From Paenibacillus roseus (lineage in GTDB: Bacteria; Bacillota; Bacilli; Paenibacillales; Paenibacillaceae), in the NCBI RefSeq assembly GCF_016424485.1, contig NZ_JAELUP010000008.1, positions 1 through 64,000 on the forward strand: a stretch of DNA of 64,000 bases, in the 5' to 3' direction. Both the position numbers and the translations under genes were made by a program. How positions within the stretch are numbered: position 1 is the first letter of the stretch; the number at the start of each line of letters is the position of its first letter. This document shows, piece after piece, positions 1 to 8,691 of this stretch. Under the pieces are notes generated by a model, which was not told the origin of the DNA, did not search any database, and saw nothing but the letters and a program-made list of their open reading frames with translations.

Positions 1-40
1 TTGGACCGCAGGGTCCTGGGAGAGTAGGACGTCGCCAAGC
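1..40 (+). rRNA. rrf: 5S ribosomal RNA, 3' end (partial)
   Basis: The first 40 bases match the conserved 3' third of a bacillar 5S rRNA, including the GGACCGCAGGGTCCTGGGAG helix/loop and the closing GTCGCCAAGC. The gene enters from the left edge, so an rRNA operon lies just outside the window. A terminator follows directly. Confidence 0.88.
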
Positions 41-48
41 ACGAATGG

Positions 49-79
49 CCCGTTGAACTTTAGGTTCAACGGGTTTTTT
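49..79 (+). terminator. Rho-independent terminator of the rRNA operon
   Basis: A perfect 10-bp stem (CCCGTTGAAC, 49-58, with GTTCAACGGG, 64-73) and 5-nt loop are followed by TTTTTT. It lies 9 bases after the 5S end. Confidence 0.92.
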
Positions 80-202
80 GTTTTATGTTTGCAATTTGAC
101 GTATCCGGGTAATCCGGAATAAGGAGACGAGTTTCTCTCCCCCATAACATAGTCAAAGAGCATAAGCAGGTAGTTCCAAACAACCAGAAAGCGGTGATTA
201 CA

Positions 203-523
203 ATGACGATTCATTATCGTATTCCATGCTTTGATTGTGAGTTGCTGGTCAAACAAACGGAAGCAAGCGAGGCGTCATTTCAGGTCGGTATCCAAAACCG
301 ATCAAATCCGCTTGGTTTTGGCAATTTGATCGGCAGTTATGCGACAAAAACAGAGGCTATCCAACATGCTAACCATTTTTGTCAGTTTTACACGATGGCC
401 AAAGAGAAAGGCTACCATTTTAAAGAGAATGCATTTATTAAAAAAGATAAAGAAACGATTCCTGTCGCAATGATTATGAAAGCAACACCAACGGCAGTCG
501 ATTTGGAGCGATTTTTTAAGTAG
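203..523 (+). CDS. Hypothetical protein, 106 aa
   Basis: I do not recognise this protein. It is a small soluble protein with no signal peptide or membrane segment, and with a CFDC motif near the N-terminus (MTIHYRIPCFDCEL). ATG 203 is preferred over the in-frame GTG at 194, because GGTGA at 193-197 gives a 5-nt spacing to the ATG. It is a single-gene unit between the rRNA terminator and its own hairpin at 611. Codon use looks normal for the neighbourhood, so a real gene is likely. The function is unknown. Confidence 0.6.
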   Translation: MTIHYRIPCFDCELLVKQTEASEASFQVGIQNRSNPLGFGNLIGSYATKTEAIQHANHFCQFYTMAKEKGYHFKENAFIKKDKETIPVAMIMKATPTAVDLERFFK

Positions 524-610
524 TGTGATCAAAGCTCTAATATGACGGTAGAAAAAGAATCTGCACTAACAATGAATGTTAAAGACAACATCCTGTTTTC
601 ATCCGAGAAG

Positions 611-635
611 GCCGCAGATTCACGCTGCGGCTTTT
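611..635 (+). terminator. Probable terminator after the 106-aa gene
   Basis: GCCGCAG (611-617) pairs with CTGCGGC (625-631) and TTTT follows. The rest of 524-830 shows no convincing gene. Confidence 0.65.
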
Positions 636-833
636 CCATATCTTTAGTTCATGGATGTTATTTGAATTTGAATTGTTAGTTGTGCCATAATAATGGATAT
701 ACTGGTTCGTAAGGCGTCAGCAAATGGAGTTGGAATCTGATTTTTTGGAATTCATTCATGCATATTCAGCCGTTGAATGTTTACAATACAGAAAGATGAC
801 AAGGCGCGCAATAATTTTTTGTAGTAGAAGCTC

Positions 834-887
834 TTGACCTAGCAGGAAATATGCGTATAATAATGATTAAAGTCAAAGAAAGTCAAA
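834..887 (+). promoter_or_regulatory. ctsR operon promoter with CtsR operator
   Basis: A sigma-A type promoter, TTGACC (834-839), 16-bp spacer, TATAAT (856-861), is followed by a direct repeat AGTCAAA-GAA-AGTCAAA (871-887). The repeat matches the CtsR heptamer pair (GGTCAAA-NNN-GGTCAAA) with its 3-nt spacing. It covers the expected transcription start. Autorepression of the operon by CtsR, relieved under heat or protein stress, is the inferred regulation. Confidence 0.88.
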
Positions 888-968
888 GTCAAGTGATTGA
901 TTTTAAAATGTGCTAGGCTCTTTGACTTCAGTTTTAAAGGTTATGTAAATTCTCTAGGGGCTGGTGAT

Positions 969-1430
969 ATGCGTAATATTTCAGATGCTCTGGAGCAATT
1001 TTTGAAGCAACTGCTGCAGGATAGCTCCGAAGGTTCAATCGAGATTCAACGAAATGAATTGGCTGACCGCTTCTCTTGCGTGCCATCCCAGATTAATTAT
1101 GTACTTAGTACCCGTTTTACATTGGAGAAGGGGTATTTGGTGGAAAGCAAGCGCGGAGGCGGCGGGTATATCCGAATCCAGAGGATAGAGCTGCCGAAGC
1201 TGAAAGCAATTCAAGGTCATATTCACCAGACGATTGGAAATATGGTTGACCAGGGCGCAGCGGAAGGCTTGATTTATCAGCTCATGGAAGCGCAGATGAT
1301 TTCCGTTAGAGAAGCGAACTTGCTTCGTGCAGCGATTCACCGGGATGTTATTGCGCTCAAGCTGCCACTAAGGGATGAGGTACGGGCCAGAATTTTAAAG
1401 TCGATGCTAATTTCTCTGTTAGTGAAGTAG
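969..1430 (+). CDS. ctsR: CtsR, transcriptional repressor of class III heat-shock genes
   Basis: This 153-aa DNA-binding repressor controls clp genes. The N-terminal winged helix-turn-helix (residues ~1-70) contains the glycine-rich wing KRGGGGYIRI, the segment known as the CtsR thermosensor. The C-terminal half is the dimerisation domain. ATG 969 (MRNISDALEQF) fits the family N-terminus and has AGGGG 8 nt upstream; an upstream TTG at 897 would add 24 unrelated residues. It is first in the ctsR-mcsA-mcsB-clpC order known from Bacillus, under the CtsR box at 871-887. It ends 33 nt before mcsA. Confidence 0.95.
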   Translation: MRNISDALEQFLKQLLQDSSEGSIEIQRNELADRFSCVPSQINYVLSTRFTLEKGYLVESKRGGGGYIRIQRIELPKLKAIQGHIHQTIGNMVDQGAAEGLIYQLMEAQMISVREANLLRAAIHRDVIALKLPLRDEVRARILKSMLISLLVK

Positions 1431-1463
1431 CGGCATGATGCTTGAAGGGAGTTGAGGTTCTTC

Positions 1464-1988
1464 GTGCTATGTCAGGAATGTGGTGAAAAGCAGGCTACTC
1501 TTCATTTTACGAAGATTGTAAATGGAGAGAAGACTGAATTTCATATCTGCGAATCTTGCGCCAGAGAGAAGGGCGAGGGCATACCGGGAACCTCCGGAGG
1601 CTTTTCGATTCACAGCTTGCTATCAGGGCTGCTTGATTTTGAGAAGTCGAGCACGGGGGGGCTGGGGCCTAAGCCACCGCTGACTCTTCGATGTGATGAA
1701 TGCGGACTTACCTACACCCAATTCAGCAAAATTGGACGGTTTGGCTGCAGTTCTTGTTATCGTCACTTCGCGGACCGGCTTGATCCGTTGTTCAAGCGGG
1801 TACATGGCAACACTATACATGTAGGCAAAATTCCCAAACGCTCCGGCGGCCAGATTCAATTCAAGCGCGAAATCGAAGAATTGAAGAAGGAAATGCAGCT
1901 TCGAATCGGGCAGGAGGAATTTGAAAAGGCAGCTGGTATTCGCGACCGGATTCGCGAGCTTGAAAGCAAGCTCGAACAGTCCGGTTAG
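1464..1988 (+). CDS. mcsA: McsA, zinc-binding activator of the McsB arginine kinase
   Basis: This 174-aa protein has four CXXC pairs, CQEC and CESC near the N-terminus and CDEC and CSSC in the middle, as expected for the McsA zinc-binding region. A UVR-type helical motif (QEEFEKAAGIRDRIRELE) lies at the C-terminus. GTG 1464 gives the family start MLCQEC with GAGG 6 nt upstream; TTG 1452 would lie directly on the Shine-Dalgarno sequence. McsA stimulates McsB phosphorylation of CtsR and client proteins. It lies between ctsR and mcsB in the operon. Confidence 0.93.
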   Translation: MLCQECGEKQATLHFTKIVNGEKTEFHICESCAREKGEGIPGTSGGFSIHSLLSGLLDFEKSSTGGLGPKPPLTLRCDECGLTYTQFSKIGRFGCSSCYRHFADRLDPLFKRVHGNTIHVGKIPKRSGGQIQFKREIEELKKEMQLRIGQEEFEKAAGIRDRIRELESKLEQSG

Positions 1989-2012
1989 GTCGGTAAGGCA
2001 GGAGGGATAACG

Positions 2013-3077
2013 GTGGGAAAACGACGTTTTGCTCAAGAGGCGTTAAGCGATTGGATGCGCAGTGATGGCCCCGATTCCGAAATTGTTATTAGCAGCCGTA
2101 TACGGATTGCACGGAATTTGCGGAAGCAGCCGTTTCCGATGTTGGCTACCAACCAGCAGTCTCGCGAGGTCATGGAGCAGCTTACTGCTGCCGCTCAGTC
2201 GGAGGAACTGAATGAGATTAGTCGCTTTGACACCTTCATTCTTTCAGAACTCAGTGAACTGGAGAAGAGAGTGCTCGTTGAGAAGCATTTGATCAGTCCG
2301 AACCTGGCGAGTGAATCGCGCGGCGGCGCCTTGATCTTGAATGATTCTGAATCCATTAGCATTATGATTAACGAAGAAGACCATTTGCGAATCCAATGTT
2401 TATACCCTGGCTTTCAGATTAAGGAAGCCTGGTCATTGGCAAGCCAAGTTGATGATATATTTGAATCCAAAGTGGATTACGCGTTTGATGAGCAAAGAGG
2501 CTATTTGACCAGTTGCCCTACGAATGTTGGAACGGGGATACGTGCCTCCGTGATGATGCATTTGCCCGCGCTGGTGCTGACGCATCAAATCAACCGCATT
2601 TTATCCGCAATTACCCAGGTAGGGCTGGCTGTACGCGGCATTTATGGGGAAGGCAGTGAAGCTGTAGGGAATATATTTCAGATTTCCAATCAGATTACAT
2701 TAGGACAATCTGAAGATGAAATTATTGATAATCTATATGGTGTAGCCCGGCAAATTATCGAGCATGAGAAGGCTGCCCGCGAGCGTCTGGTCGCGGAATC
2801 CAAGATTAGAATTGAGGACCGTGTTCGCCGTTCATTCGGGATTTTGTCCAATGCTTCGATTATGGATTCCAAGGAGGCCGCTCAGCGGCTATCCGATATT
2901 AGGCTCGGAGTAGATCTGGACTTGATTGAAAGTGTCGGGCCGCAGGTAATGAATGAATTAATGGTACTCACCCAGCCTGGCTTTTTGCAGCAGGTGTTTG
3001 ATGAGAAGCTGAATGCTGACGAACGGGATATCCGGCGAGCTGAATTGATTCGCCGATACTTGACGCAGCAAACATAA
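2013..3077 (+). CDS. mcsB: McsB, protein arginine kinase
   Basis: This 354-aa ATP:guanido phosphotransferase-fold kinase phosphorylates arginine residues, marking proteins for ClpCP and inactivating CtsR. Visible family signatures are SSRIRIARNLR near the N-terminus, RGGALILNDSESISIMIN, and the catalytic loop CPTNVGTGIRASVMMHLPAL (residues ~170-190). The GTG start at 2013 has GGAGGG 6 nt upstream. It is the third gene of the CtsR operon, 24 nt after mcsA and 18 nt before clpC. Length is normal for the family. Confidence 0.96.
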   Translation: MGKRRFAQEALSDWMRSDGPDSEIVISSRIRIARNLRKQPFPMLATNQQSREVMEQLTAAAQSEELNEISRFDTFILSELSELEKRVLVEKHLISPNLASESRGGALILNDSESISIMINEEDHLRIQCLYPGFQIKEAWSLASQVDDIFESKVDYAFDEQRGYLTSCPTNVGTGIRASVMMHLPALVLTHQINRILSAITQVGLAVRGIYGEGSEAVGNIFQISNQITLGQSEDEIIDNLYGVARQIIEHEKAARERLVAESKIRIEDRVRRSFGILSNASIMDSKEAAQRLSDIRLGVDLDLIESVGPQVMNELMVLTQPGFLQQVFDEKLNADERDIRRAELIRRYLTQQT

Positions 3078-3095
3078 GCATGGAGGTGTTTAGCT

Positions 3096-5558
3096 ATGAT
3101 GTTTGGAAGATTTACAGAACGCGCTCAGAAGGTTCTCGCACTCGCACAGGAAGAAGCCGTCAGACTTGGACACAATAATATTGGGACAGAGCATATCCTG
3201 CTTGGTTTGATTCGTGAAGGCGAAGGCATTGCGGCGAAGGCGTTGATCGCGCTTGGTCTTGGTCTGGAGAAGATTCAAGATGAGGTAGAAGCGTTGATCG
3301 GCCGTGGACAGGAGCAGCCTACCAATATCGCTTATACTCCAAGAGCGAAGAAAGTAATCGAGCTGTCCATGGACGAGGCACGCAAGCTGGGTCACACTTA
3401 TGTAGGGACGGAGCATATCTTGCTCGGCCTGATTCGCGAAGGTGAAGGTGTAGCGGCACGCGTACTGAATAATTTGGGCATCAGCCTGAACAAGGCGCGT
3501 CAGCAAGTGTTGCAACTGCTGGGCAGTAGCGAAGCGGTATCGAGCAATCATGGCTCCTCCTCCAATGTCAGCACACCGACGCTGGATGGTCTTGCCCGTG
3601 ATTTGACAGCTATCGCCCGTGAAGGCAATCTGGACCCAGTAATCGGACGCAGCAAAGAAATCGAGCGCGTGATTCAGGTACTCAGCCGCAGAACGAAGAA
3701 CAATCCGGTGCTTATCGGTGAGCCTGGGGTTGGTAAAACAGCAATTGCTGAAGGCTTGGCCCAAAAAATTATTGCCAATGAAATTCCGGAGACACTGCGT
3801 GACAAACGTGTTATGACCCTGGATATGGGTTCGGTTGTAGCCGGTACGAAATACCGCGGGGAGTTCGAGGATCGTCTGAAAAAAATTATGGACGAAATTC
3901 GCCAGGCGGGAAACATTGTTTTGTTCATTGATGAACTTCATACGCTGATTGGCGCCGGTGGGGCAGAAGGCGCCATTGACGCTTCGAATATATTAAAACC
4001 GGCGCTTGCCCGCGGAGAGCTGCAATGCATCGGTGCAACAACTTTGGATGAATACCGCAAATATATCGAGAAGGATGCCGCTCTTGAGCGCCGCTTCCAG
4101 CCGATTACGGTAGATCAGCCATCGCCGGAGGAAGCTGTTCAAATTCTTCACGGGTTGCGTGACCGGTATGAGGCGCATCACCGGGTTAAAATTACGGACG
4201 AAGCGATTGAGCAGGCTGTGAAGCTGTCCGACCGCTATATTCAGGATCGGTTCTTGCCGGACAAAGCAATTGACCTGATCGATGAGGCCAGTTCCAAAGT
4301 AAGGCTTCGCTCTTACACGGTACCGCCAAATCTGAAACAGCTGGAGAATCGTCTGGAGGATATTCGCAAGGAGAAGGATGCGGCTGTACAAAGCCAGGAA
4401 TTCGAAAAGGCCGCTGCGCTGCGCGATACCGAGCAGAAGATTCGTGAAGAGCTGGATGTGACGAAGAATCAATGGAAAGAAAAACAGGGACGTACGGACT
4501 CTGAAGTGACGCCTGAAGATATTGCTCAGGTAGTCGCTAGCTGGACCGGGATTCCTGTCGTCAAGCTGGCTGAGGGTGAAACCGAACGTCTGCTGAAAAT
4601 GGAAGAGATTCTTCATGATCGGGTAATTGGTCAGACGGAAGCCGTTCAGGCTGTATCGAGAGCGATTCGCCGCGCGAGAGCAGGACTTAAAGATCCGAAG
4701 CGTCCAATGGGCTCCTTCATCTTCCTTGGTCCTACAGGCGTCGGTAAAACCGAGCTGGCTCGCGCATTGGCTGAAGCAATGTTCGGGGATGAAAATGCGG
4801 TAATCCGTATCGATATGTCCGAATACATGGAGAAGCACTCGACATCCAGACTCGTCGGGGCGCCTCCAGGGTATGTAGGCTATGAAGAGGGCGGTCAACT
4901 GACAGAGAAAGTGCGTCGCAAGCCATACTCAGTTGTTCTGCTGGATGAGATCGAGAAGGCGCACCCTGAAGTTTTCAACATCCTGCTGCAAGTGCTGGAG
5001 GACGGCAGATTGACCGACTCCAAAGGGCGCGTTGTCGACTTCCGTAACACCCTGATCATCATGACCTCTAATGTAGGGGCCGATCAGATCAAACGGAATT
5101 CCACACTCGGCTTTACAGCCGTACAGGATGCCGGACGCGAATTCAACCAGATGAAGGATAAAGTATTGGGTGAGCTCAAGAAGAGCTTCCGCCCGGAGTT
5201 CCTGAACCGGATCGACGAGACCATTGTATTCCATTCTCTGGGACAGGAGCATATCAATCAGATTGTTTCCCTCATGTCCGCAGAGCTTCGCAAGCGGCTG
5301 CGTGAGCAAGAGGTCGATTTCGAACTGACCGATGCTGCGAAGATATTCCTGGCTAAAGCCGGTTATGATCCGCAATACGGAGCACGTCCGCTGCGCCGCG
5401 CGATTCAGAAGCACATCGAGGACAGATTGTCTGAGGAATTGCTCAGAGGCACTATTTCCAAAGGAGATTCGCTCACCATTGATGAAAAAGACGGCGAACT
5501 GACCGTTATAAAAAATCAAGGCGATGTGAAAACAGAAGAAGAGCCTGCAGCTAAATAA
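3096..5558 (+). CDS. clpC: ClpC, AAA+ unfoldase of the ClpCP protease
   Basis: This 820-aa HSP100 ATPase unfolds arginine-phosphorylated and adaptor-delivered proteins for ClpP. The order is: duplicated Clp N domain (residues 1-145), first AAA+ module with Walker A GEPGVGKT and Walker B LFIDEL, a UVR-containing middle domain (~420-455), second AAA+ module with GPTGVGKT and [14 protein letters not shown], and a C-terminal D2 small domain. Start ATG 3096 (or 3099) follows GGAGGTG at 3082-3088. It is the last gene of the operon, with a strong terminator at 5570. Confidence 0.98.
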   Translation: MMFGRFTERAQKVLALAQEEAVRLGHNNIGTEHILLGLIREGEGIAAKALIALGLGLEKIQDEVEALIGRGQEQPTNIAYTPRAKKVIELSMDEARKLGHTYVGTEHILLGLIREGEGVAARVLNNLGISLNKARQQVLQLLGSSEAVSSNHGSSSNVSTPTLDGLARDLTAIAREGNLDPVIGRSKEIERVIQVLSRRTKNNPVLIGEPGVGKTAIAEGLAQKIIANEIPETLRDKRVMTLDMGSVVAGTKYRGEFEDRLKKIMDEIRQAGNIVLFIDELHTLIGAGGAEGAIDASNILKPALARGELQCIGATTLDEYRKYIEKDAALERRFQPITVDQPSPEEAVQILHGLRDRYEAHHRVKITDEAIEQAVKLSDRYIQDRFLPDKAIDLIDEASSKVRLRSYTVPPNLKQLENRLEDIRKEKDAAVQSQEFEKAAALRDTEQKIREELDVTKNQWKEKQGRTDSEVTPEDIAQVVASWTGIPVVKLAEGETERLLKMEEILHDRVIGQTEAVQAVSRAIRRARAGLKDPKRPMGSFIFLGPTGVGKTELARALAEAMFGDENAVIRIDMSEYMEKHSTSRLVGAPPGYVGYEEGGQLTEKVRRKPYSVVLLDEIEKAHPEVFNILLQVLEDGRLTDSKGRVVDFRNTLIIMTSNVGADQIKRNSTLGFTAVQDAGREFNQMKDKVLGELKKSFRPEFLNRIDETIVFHSLGQEHINQIVSLMSAELRKRLREQEVDFELTDAAKIFLAKAGYDPQYGARPLRRAIQKHIEDRLSEELLRGTISKGDSLTIDEKDGELTVIKNQGDVKTEEEPAAK

Positions 5559-5569
5559 TAAATAAAAGC

Positions 5570-5607
5570 AAATCCCCGCCTACAGATGGTTATGCAGGCG
5601 GGGATTT
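5570..5607 (+). terminator. Terminator after clpC, probably bidirectional
   Basis: AAATCCCCGCCT (5570-5581) pairs with AGGCGGGGATTT (5596-5607) in a 12-bp perfect stem, followed by CTTTG. It sits between convergent clpC and the minus-strand ORF ending at 5616, so it can serve both. Confidence 0.88.
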
Positions 5608-5615
5608 CTTTGATT

Positions 5616-5807
5616 TTAAGTTCTTAATTCTGAAGGTTCCTTCATAAACCAGACAATGTGGCTGCATCGTTCACAGACTAGAATGATTGCATTCCGATTG
5701 GCTCAATCCAGCCTAAAGAAGGTAGCTCCTCTGGAATTTAGCTGGCGGTAGTCTTTGCTGAAGGTATCGTCGCATTCTTTCATTTTCGACGAGTTTCCGC
5801 AGCTCAT
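5616..5807 (-). pseudogene. Small zinc-ribbon-like ORF interrupted by an in-frame TGA
   Basis: Minus-strand reading starts at ATG 5807, which overlaps the stop of the L,D-transpeptidase gene (ATGA), a typical coupled start. It encodes 34 residues ([12 protein letters not shown] ... ATFFRLD) and meets TGA at 5705-5703. The same frame then continues for 28 residues with a CERC motif (ILVCERCSHIVWF) and stops at 5616. The two halves together look like one small protein with two cysteine clusters. Either a nonsense mutation or a read-through UGA explains the break. The family is not certain. Confidence 0.5.
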
Positions 5808-6142
5808 GCTCGAATCGTTACTCTTGTGCCAATCGGGACAAGGGAGGAAAGCTCTAATACATCTTCGTTGTACATCCGAATACAACCATGCGATACCATT
5901 CTTCCAATCGAGGAAGGATCATTCGTACCGTGGATGCCGTAGTGGGGCTTGGACAGGCCCATCCACAATACGCCGAACGGACCGCCGGGATTTTCTTGCT
6001 TGTTAATAATCCGATAATCCCCGGTGGGTGTGCGGGTCAGCATTTTGCCGATCCCAACCGGATACGAGCGGGTTACGACATTGCCGTCCAGGAGGTAGAG
6101 CGTACGATCGGATAAATCCACAATAATTCGGTAGTTAGGCAA
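5804..6142 (-). CDS. L,D-transpeptidase (YkuD catalytic domain)
   Basis: This 112-aa protein is essentially only the YkuD catalytic domain, which makes 3-3 peptidoglycan cross-links or attaches proteins to peptidoglycan. The diagnostic motif is visible: IHGTN, then SHGCIRM with the catalytic cysteine and the paired histidine. No signal peptide, LysM or SLH domain is present, so export is unclear. The TTG start at 6142 has AAGGAG 8 nt upstream; longer in-frame starts (up to 6202) read through the Shine-Dalgarno site. It overlaps the next small ORF by the ATGA motif. A hairpin covers its ribosome-binding site. Confidence 0.88.
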   Translation of the reverse strand: MPNYRIIVDLSDRTLYLLDGNVVTRSYPVGIGKMLTRTPTGDYRIINKQENPGGPFGVLWMGLSKPHYGIHGTNDPSSIGRMVSHGCIRMYNEDVLELSSLVPIGTRVTIRA

Positions 6143-6146
6143 AGCA

Positions 6147-6189
6147 ACCACTCCTTTTGTACACAGTATGCGCACAGTAAAGGAGTGGT
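6147..6189 (-). promoter_or_regulatory. 5' leader hairpin that masks the L,D-transpeptidase Shine-Dalgarno site
   Basis: A perfect 11-bp inverted repeat, ACCACTCCTTT at 6147-6157 and AAAGGAGTGGT at 6179-6189, encloses a 21-nt loop. On the minus-strand transcript the AAGGAG used by the TTG start at 6142 is the 3' arm, so folding would hide the ribosome-binding site. This is inferred translational control; no ligand or trigger is visible. Confidence 0.6.
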
Positions 6190-6258
6190 CTTGGCGGAGC
6201 AAACTCGAGTAAGAAAATGTGCATTTATCATAAAGAGCAATAAATCTTGAATGGCTTA

Positions 6259-7002
6259 TTACTCTTCTCTGCCATCTAAAAGCTGGAGAAGCGCCGGTGG
6301 CAGCGCAAACTGCTGATTGTTAATAATAATTCGTTTCAGTTCATCCTGATTATCGCTCGATTGCTTTTCCTTGATTTCTTCAATCTCCAGGTGCAGCCGC
6401 TCCATCTGGCGGTCCAACGCAGAAGCGGAATCGGCGGCGCCTTTCAATTCGGCAAGCAGATGCTCGGGTACGGACTGGTTGTATTTATAGAAAATTTTAT
6501 GTTCCAGGCTCGCCCAGAAATCCATGGCTATTGTACGCACCTGTACTTCCACACATACATATTCCAGGCGGTCGGACATGTACACCGGAACCTCAAGCAA
6601 CAGGTGAAGGCTTTGATAGCCGTTTGGTTTGGGATTCTTGATATAGTCCTTGATTTCCAACACTTTCAGATCGCTTTGATGCTCAAACATTTCCTGGATA
6701 CGGTAAATATCCGATAAAAAGGAGCAAGTAACCCGCAAGCCGGCGATGTCTTTAATATGGGTGCGGACACTGGCGAAGGAAAATTCGCAGCCCTTTCGGT
6801 AGACCTTTTTCAACAGGCTTTCAGGAGATTTGAGTCGGTATTTGGTGTGTTCGATCGGGTTGTAATCATGCAAAAGCTGGAACTCTTCCTTCAAAATTTC
6901 GATACGGGTCTCTAGTGCATCCAAAGCAAACTTGTACATCATCATAAAACGGGTCAGCTCATTTTTAAAACGTTTAAGATCATTAGTAGTTAATTGGCTC
7001 AT
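6259..7002 (-). CDS. relP: Small alarmone synthetase, YwaC/RelP type (GTP pyrophosphokinase)
   Basis: This 247-aa single-domain RelA/SpoT-type synthetase makes (p)ppGpp from ATP and GDP/GTP. It has no HD hydrolase domain. Close to Bacillus YwaC by eye: [70 protein letters not shown] 7002 with AAGGAG 9 nt upstream is preferred over the start at 7047. In Bacillus, this class is induced by cell-wall stress. Here it lies next to an L,D-transpeptidase on the same strand. Transcription together is possible but not shown. Confidence 0.93.
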   Translation of the reverse strand: MSQLTTNDLKRFKNELTRFMMMYKFALDALETRIEILKEEFQLLHDYNPIEHTKYRLKSPESLLKKVYRKGCEFSFASVRTHIKDIAGLRVTCSFLSDIYRIQEMFEHQSDLKVLEIKDYIKNPKPNGYQSLHLLLEVPVYMSDRLEYVCVEVQVRTIAMDFWASLEHKIFYKYNQSVPEHLLAELKGAADSASALDRQMERLHLEIEEIKEKQSSDNQDELKRIIINNQQFALPPALLQLLDGREE

Positions 7003-7312
7003 AGGTGTAAACTCCTTATCCAACTTTTCTTTGGGTCTTGCAATCATGCCTTTATGGGAGTATTCCGGCAGCGTCTGATTGGTTCAGGGCAATCGGAGAT
7101 CGATTTGACTTAACTTGTAAGTAAGTTATTACGATACTTTGAATTCCTTGCTTCTATTGTAACTCAATTCGCCTTCGCTTTACAGAGCACCTCGCCCGGG
7201 CAATTTGTGGGTTCATTTGCAGGGTCGCATGTATCGGATATGAGTAAATGGGGCTGAGTTTAATTTGCCCGAAAATCGAAGGCAAGGTCTGTCAGAGACG
7301 TCGAAAGTAAGG
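7003..7312. other. Intergenic region upstream of relP, no gene seen
   Basis: No ORF with a credible ribosome-binding site was found. A minus-strand TGTAAA-17-TACAAT pair (7156-7184) is a possible relP promoter. AACTTGTAAGTAAGTT near 7111 is an imperfect palindrome of unknown role. Confidence 0.4.
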
Positions 7313-7359
7313 AAAATCCGGCATTAGACACGTCAGATGTTGACGGACTGCCGGATTTT
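7313..7359 (-). terminator. Terminator after the ImmA-like gene
   Basis: AAAATCCGGCA (7313-7323) and TGCCGGATTTT (7349-7359) form an 11-bp stem with an A/T run on each side. It lies just after the minus-strand gene ending at 7383 and marks the left edge of the phage-derived locus. Confidence 0.7.
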
Positions 7360-7382
7360 GAAGGGGATGGAGTTGAACTGTT

Positions 7383-7799
7383 TTAAAAATAGTAGTTGTG
7401 CATTTCTTCTGGTATACCGCAGCGGCTTAAATACCAAGCTAAAGGTTCTCCCTGCTCCATTTGCTCGCCGTATGAAAGCAGCTTAACAGCAAATTCATTG
7501 GCCTGCCGTTCAAACTTGCCGATCATAAAATGAGTGCTGCGCGTTATAAAATAATGGTTAAAGCCTTTGTGCAGCATCATATGGCCAAGCTCGTGGGCGC
7601 ATATGAAGCGGCGCTCATTTTCATTGAGGCTTTGATTGATGACAATATACTTGCGCCTCAGCACACGTTGGCAATAGCCCTTAACCTCATGCGGCAAATT
7701 CAATATCATTATGGTAATGTTCAGTTTTTCCGCCAGTTTGAAGGGACAGTTGGTTCGGTACCTGCTGTATAGGTTTCTTGTTCTCTTTTTAATATCCAA
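7383..7799 (-). CDS. ImmA/IrrE-type metallopeptidase (anti-repressor)
   Basis: This 138-aa protein has the zinc-peptidase motif HELGHMMLH at residues ~69-77 and the downstream FERQANEFA helix of the ImmA/IrrE family. In ICEBs1 and related phages ImmA cleaves the ImmR repressor on DNA damage or other signals. It lies next to an ImmR-like repressor on the same strand, although separated by ~178 nt rather than overlapping. The inferred role is derepression of the tail locus. Confidence 0.87.
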   Translation of the reverse strand: MDIKKRTRNLYSRYRTNCPFKLAEKLNITIMILNLPHEVKGYCQRVLRRKYIVINQSLNENERRFICAHELGHMMLHKGFNHYFITRSTHFMIGKFERQANEFAVKLLSYGEQMEQGEPLAWYLSRCGIPEEMHNYYF

Positions 7800-7976
7800 A
7801 TGATATCCCCCGCCTTTAACAACCCGTCAGTTGTGTTGAACAGCAAAGCGAAAGCAACCGTTCGCCTCTTCCGTCTCCTGCCTGTTATTCCGTACGCTGT
7901 ACTGCCGATTGCGTTGTCCAAGCTGCAGTCTTCCAATAGGGAACCAATTTACCCCAAAACTGCCTCGCCGCGGGTG

Positions 7977-8420
7977 TCAAGACTTTTTCTTGTCTCTGCT
8001 TTTCTTCCATGCTTCTTTGTTCTTCATTTTGGCATCCCAGAAGATCGTCTCCATGACGCCCATCATCTTCGCACGGTCCTCTTCAGAAAACTCGATACCG
8101 TCGAAGAAGAGCACTTCCGGGCTTTGGAGCATGACTTTCAGATCACGTTTGTCCTTGGCGGTTGCCCAATTCGGCACAGCCGGGGATTGGCCAGCGGTGC
8201 TCTGTGATACGGAGTCCGACCGTCCAAGCAAATAATCGAGCGATACTTCAAACACATCGGCGATCTTCAGCAAGGTTTCCTCCCTAGGGATTCGGTTTTT
8301 TTCAGCAGATTCGTATCCTGCAATAGTCGATCGCTGAACGCCCAATTTCTCGGCAATTTCATCCTGGGTCCATTGATGTTGTTCTCTAAGTTGTTTAAAA
8401 CGCAGATGAAAGCTAGTCAT
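7977..8420 (-). CDS. ImmR/cI-like repressor, helix-turn-helix XRE family
   Basis: A 147-aa repressor. The XRE helix-turn-helix is at residues ~10-65 (LREQHQWTQDEIAEKLGVQR ... SLDYLLGRSD). The C-terminal half is a less conserved, charged region ending in a lysine-rich tail, where an ImmA-type peptidase would be expected to cut. ATG 8420 is preached by GGTGGTGA about 7 nt upstream. It is divergent from the phage early/late regulator, and its likely operators (GTTCC-N5-GRAAC) lie in the shared intergenic region. Confidence 0.87.
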   Translation of the reverse strand: MTSFHLRFKQLREQHQWTQDEIAEKLGVQRSTIAGYESAEKNRIPREETLLKIADVFEVSLDYLLGRSDSVSQSTAGQSPAVPNWATAKDKRDLKVMLQSPEVLFFDGIEFSEEDRAKMMGVMETIFWDAKMKNKEAWKKSRDKKKS

Positions 8421-8452
8421 ATGTTGTATCACCACCGGAACATAATGCCTTT

Positions 8453-8482
8453 ATTATACCGCAGATTGTTCCTTAAAGAAAC
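8453..8482 (-). promoter_or_regulatory. Repressor-gene promoter with operator-like site
   Basis: On the minus strand, TATAAT occupies 8458-8453. Upstream of it GTTCC-TTAAA-GAAAC (8468-8482, + strand reading) is a near copy of the operator at 8534-8548. No strong -35 is visible. Autoregulation by the repressor is inferred. Confidence 0.6.
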
Positions 8483-8525
8483 ATAGTTATTTGTCGAAAC
8501 GGAACAAAAATAGAAGGATATTTCG

Positions 8526-8566
8526 TTGACAATGTTCCTAAAGGGAACTAAAATGAACATATGTTC
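8526..8566 (+). promoter_or_regulatory. Rightward phage promoter with repressor operator and LexA-type SOS box
   Basis: TTGACA (8526-8531), an exact 17-bp spacer and TAAAAT (8549-8554) form a near-consensus promoter. The spacer contains the pseudo-palindrome GTTCCTAAAGGGAAC (8534-8548). Immediately after the -10 lies the perfect palindrome GAACATATGTTC (8555-8566), which matches the Bacillus LexA/DinR core GAAC-N4-GTTC. Control by both the phage repressor and LexA is inferred. Confidence 0.8.
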
Positions 8567-8691
8567 GTGTTTTTAAGGGACTATATAAATTGAATGAAGG
8601 AATTTTTGTCAGGTTACCAGCGGTAACACAGACTTTTAAAACCAATAAACAACTTCTTAGAAGCAATCATCATAAAAGGGAGTGTCGCATC

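Noticed and set aside
3090..5519. Long minus-strand frames opposite clpC (up to 301 aa)
   Set aside because: They are antisense shadows of a strongly conserved gene, with no ribosome sites and no recognisable protein patterns.
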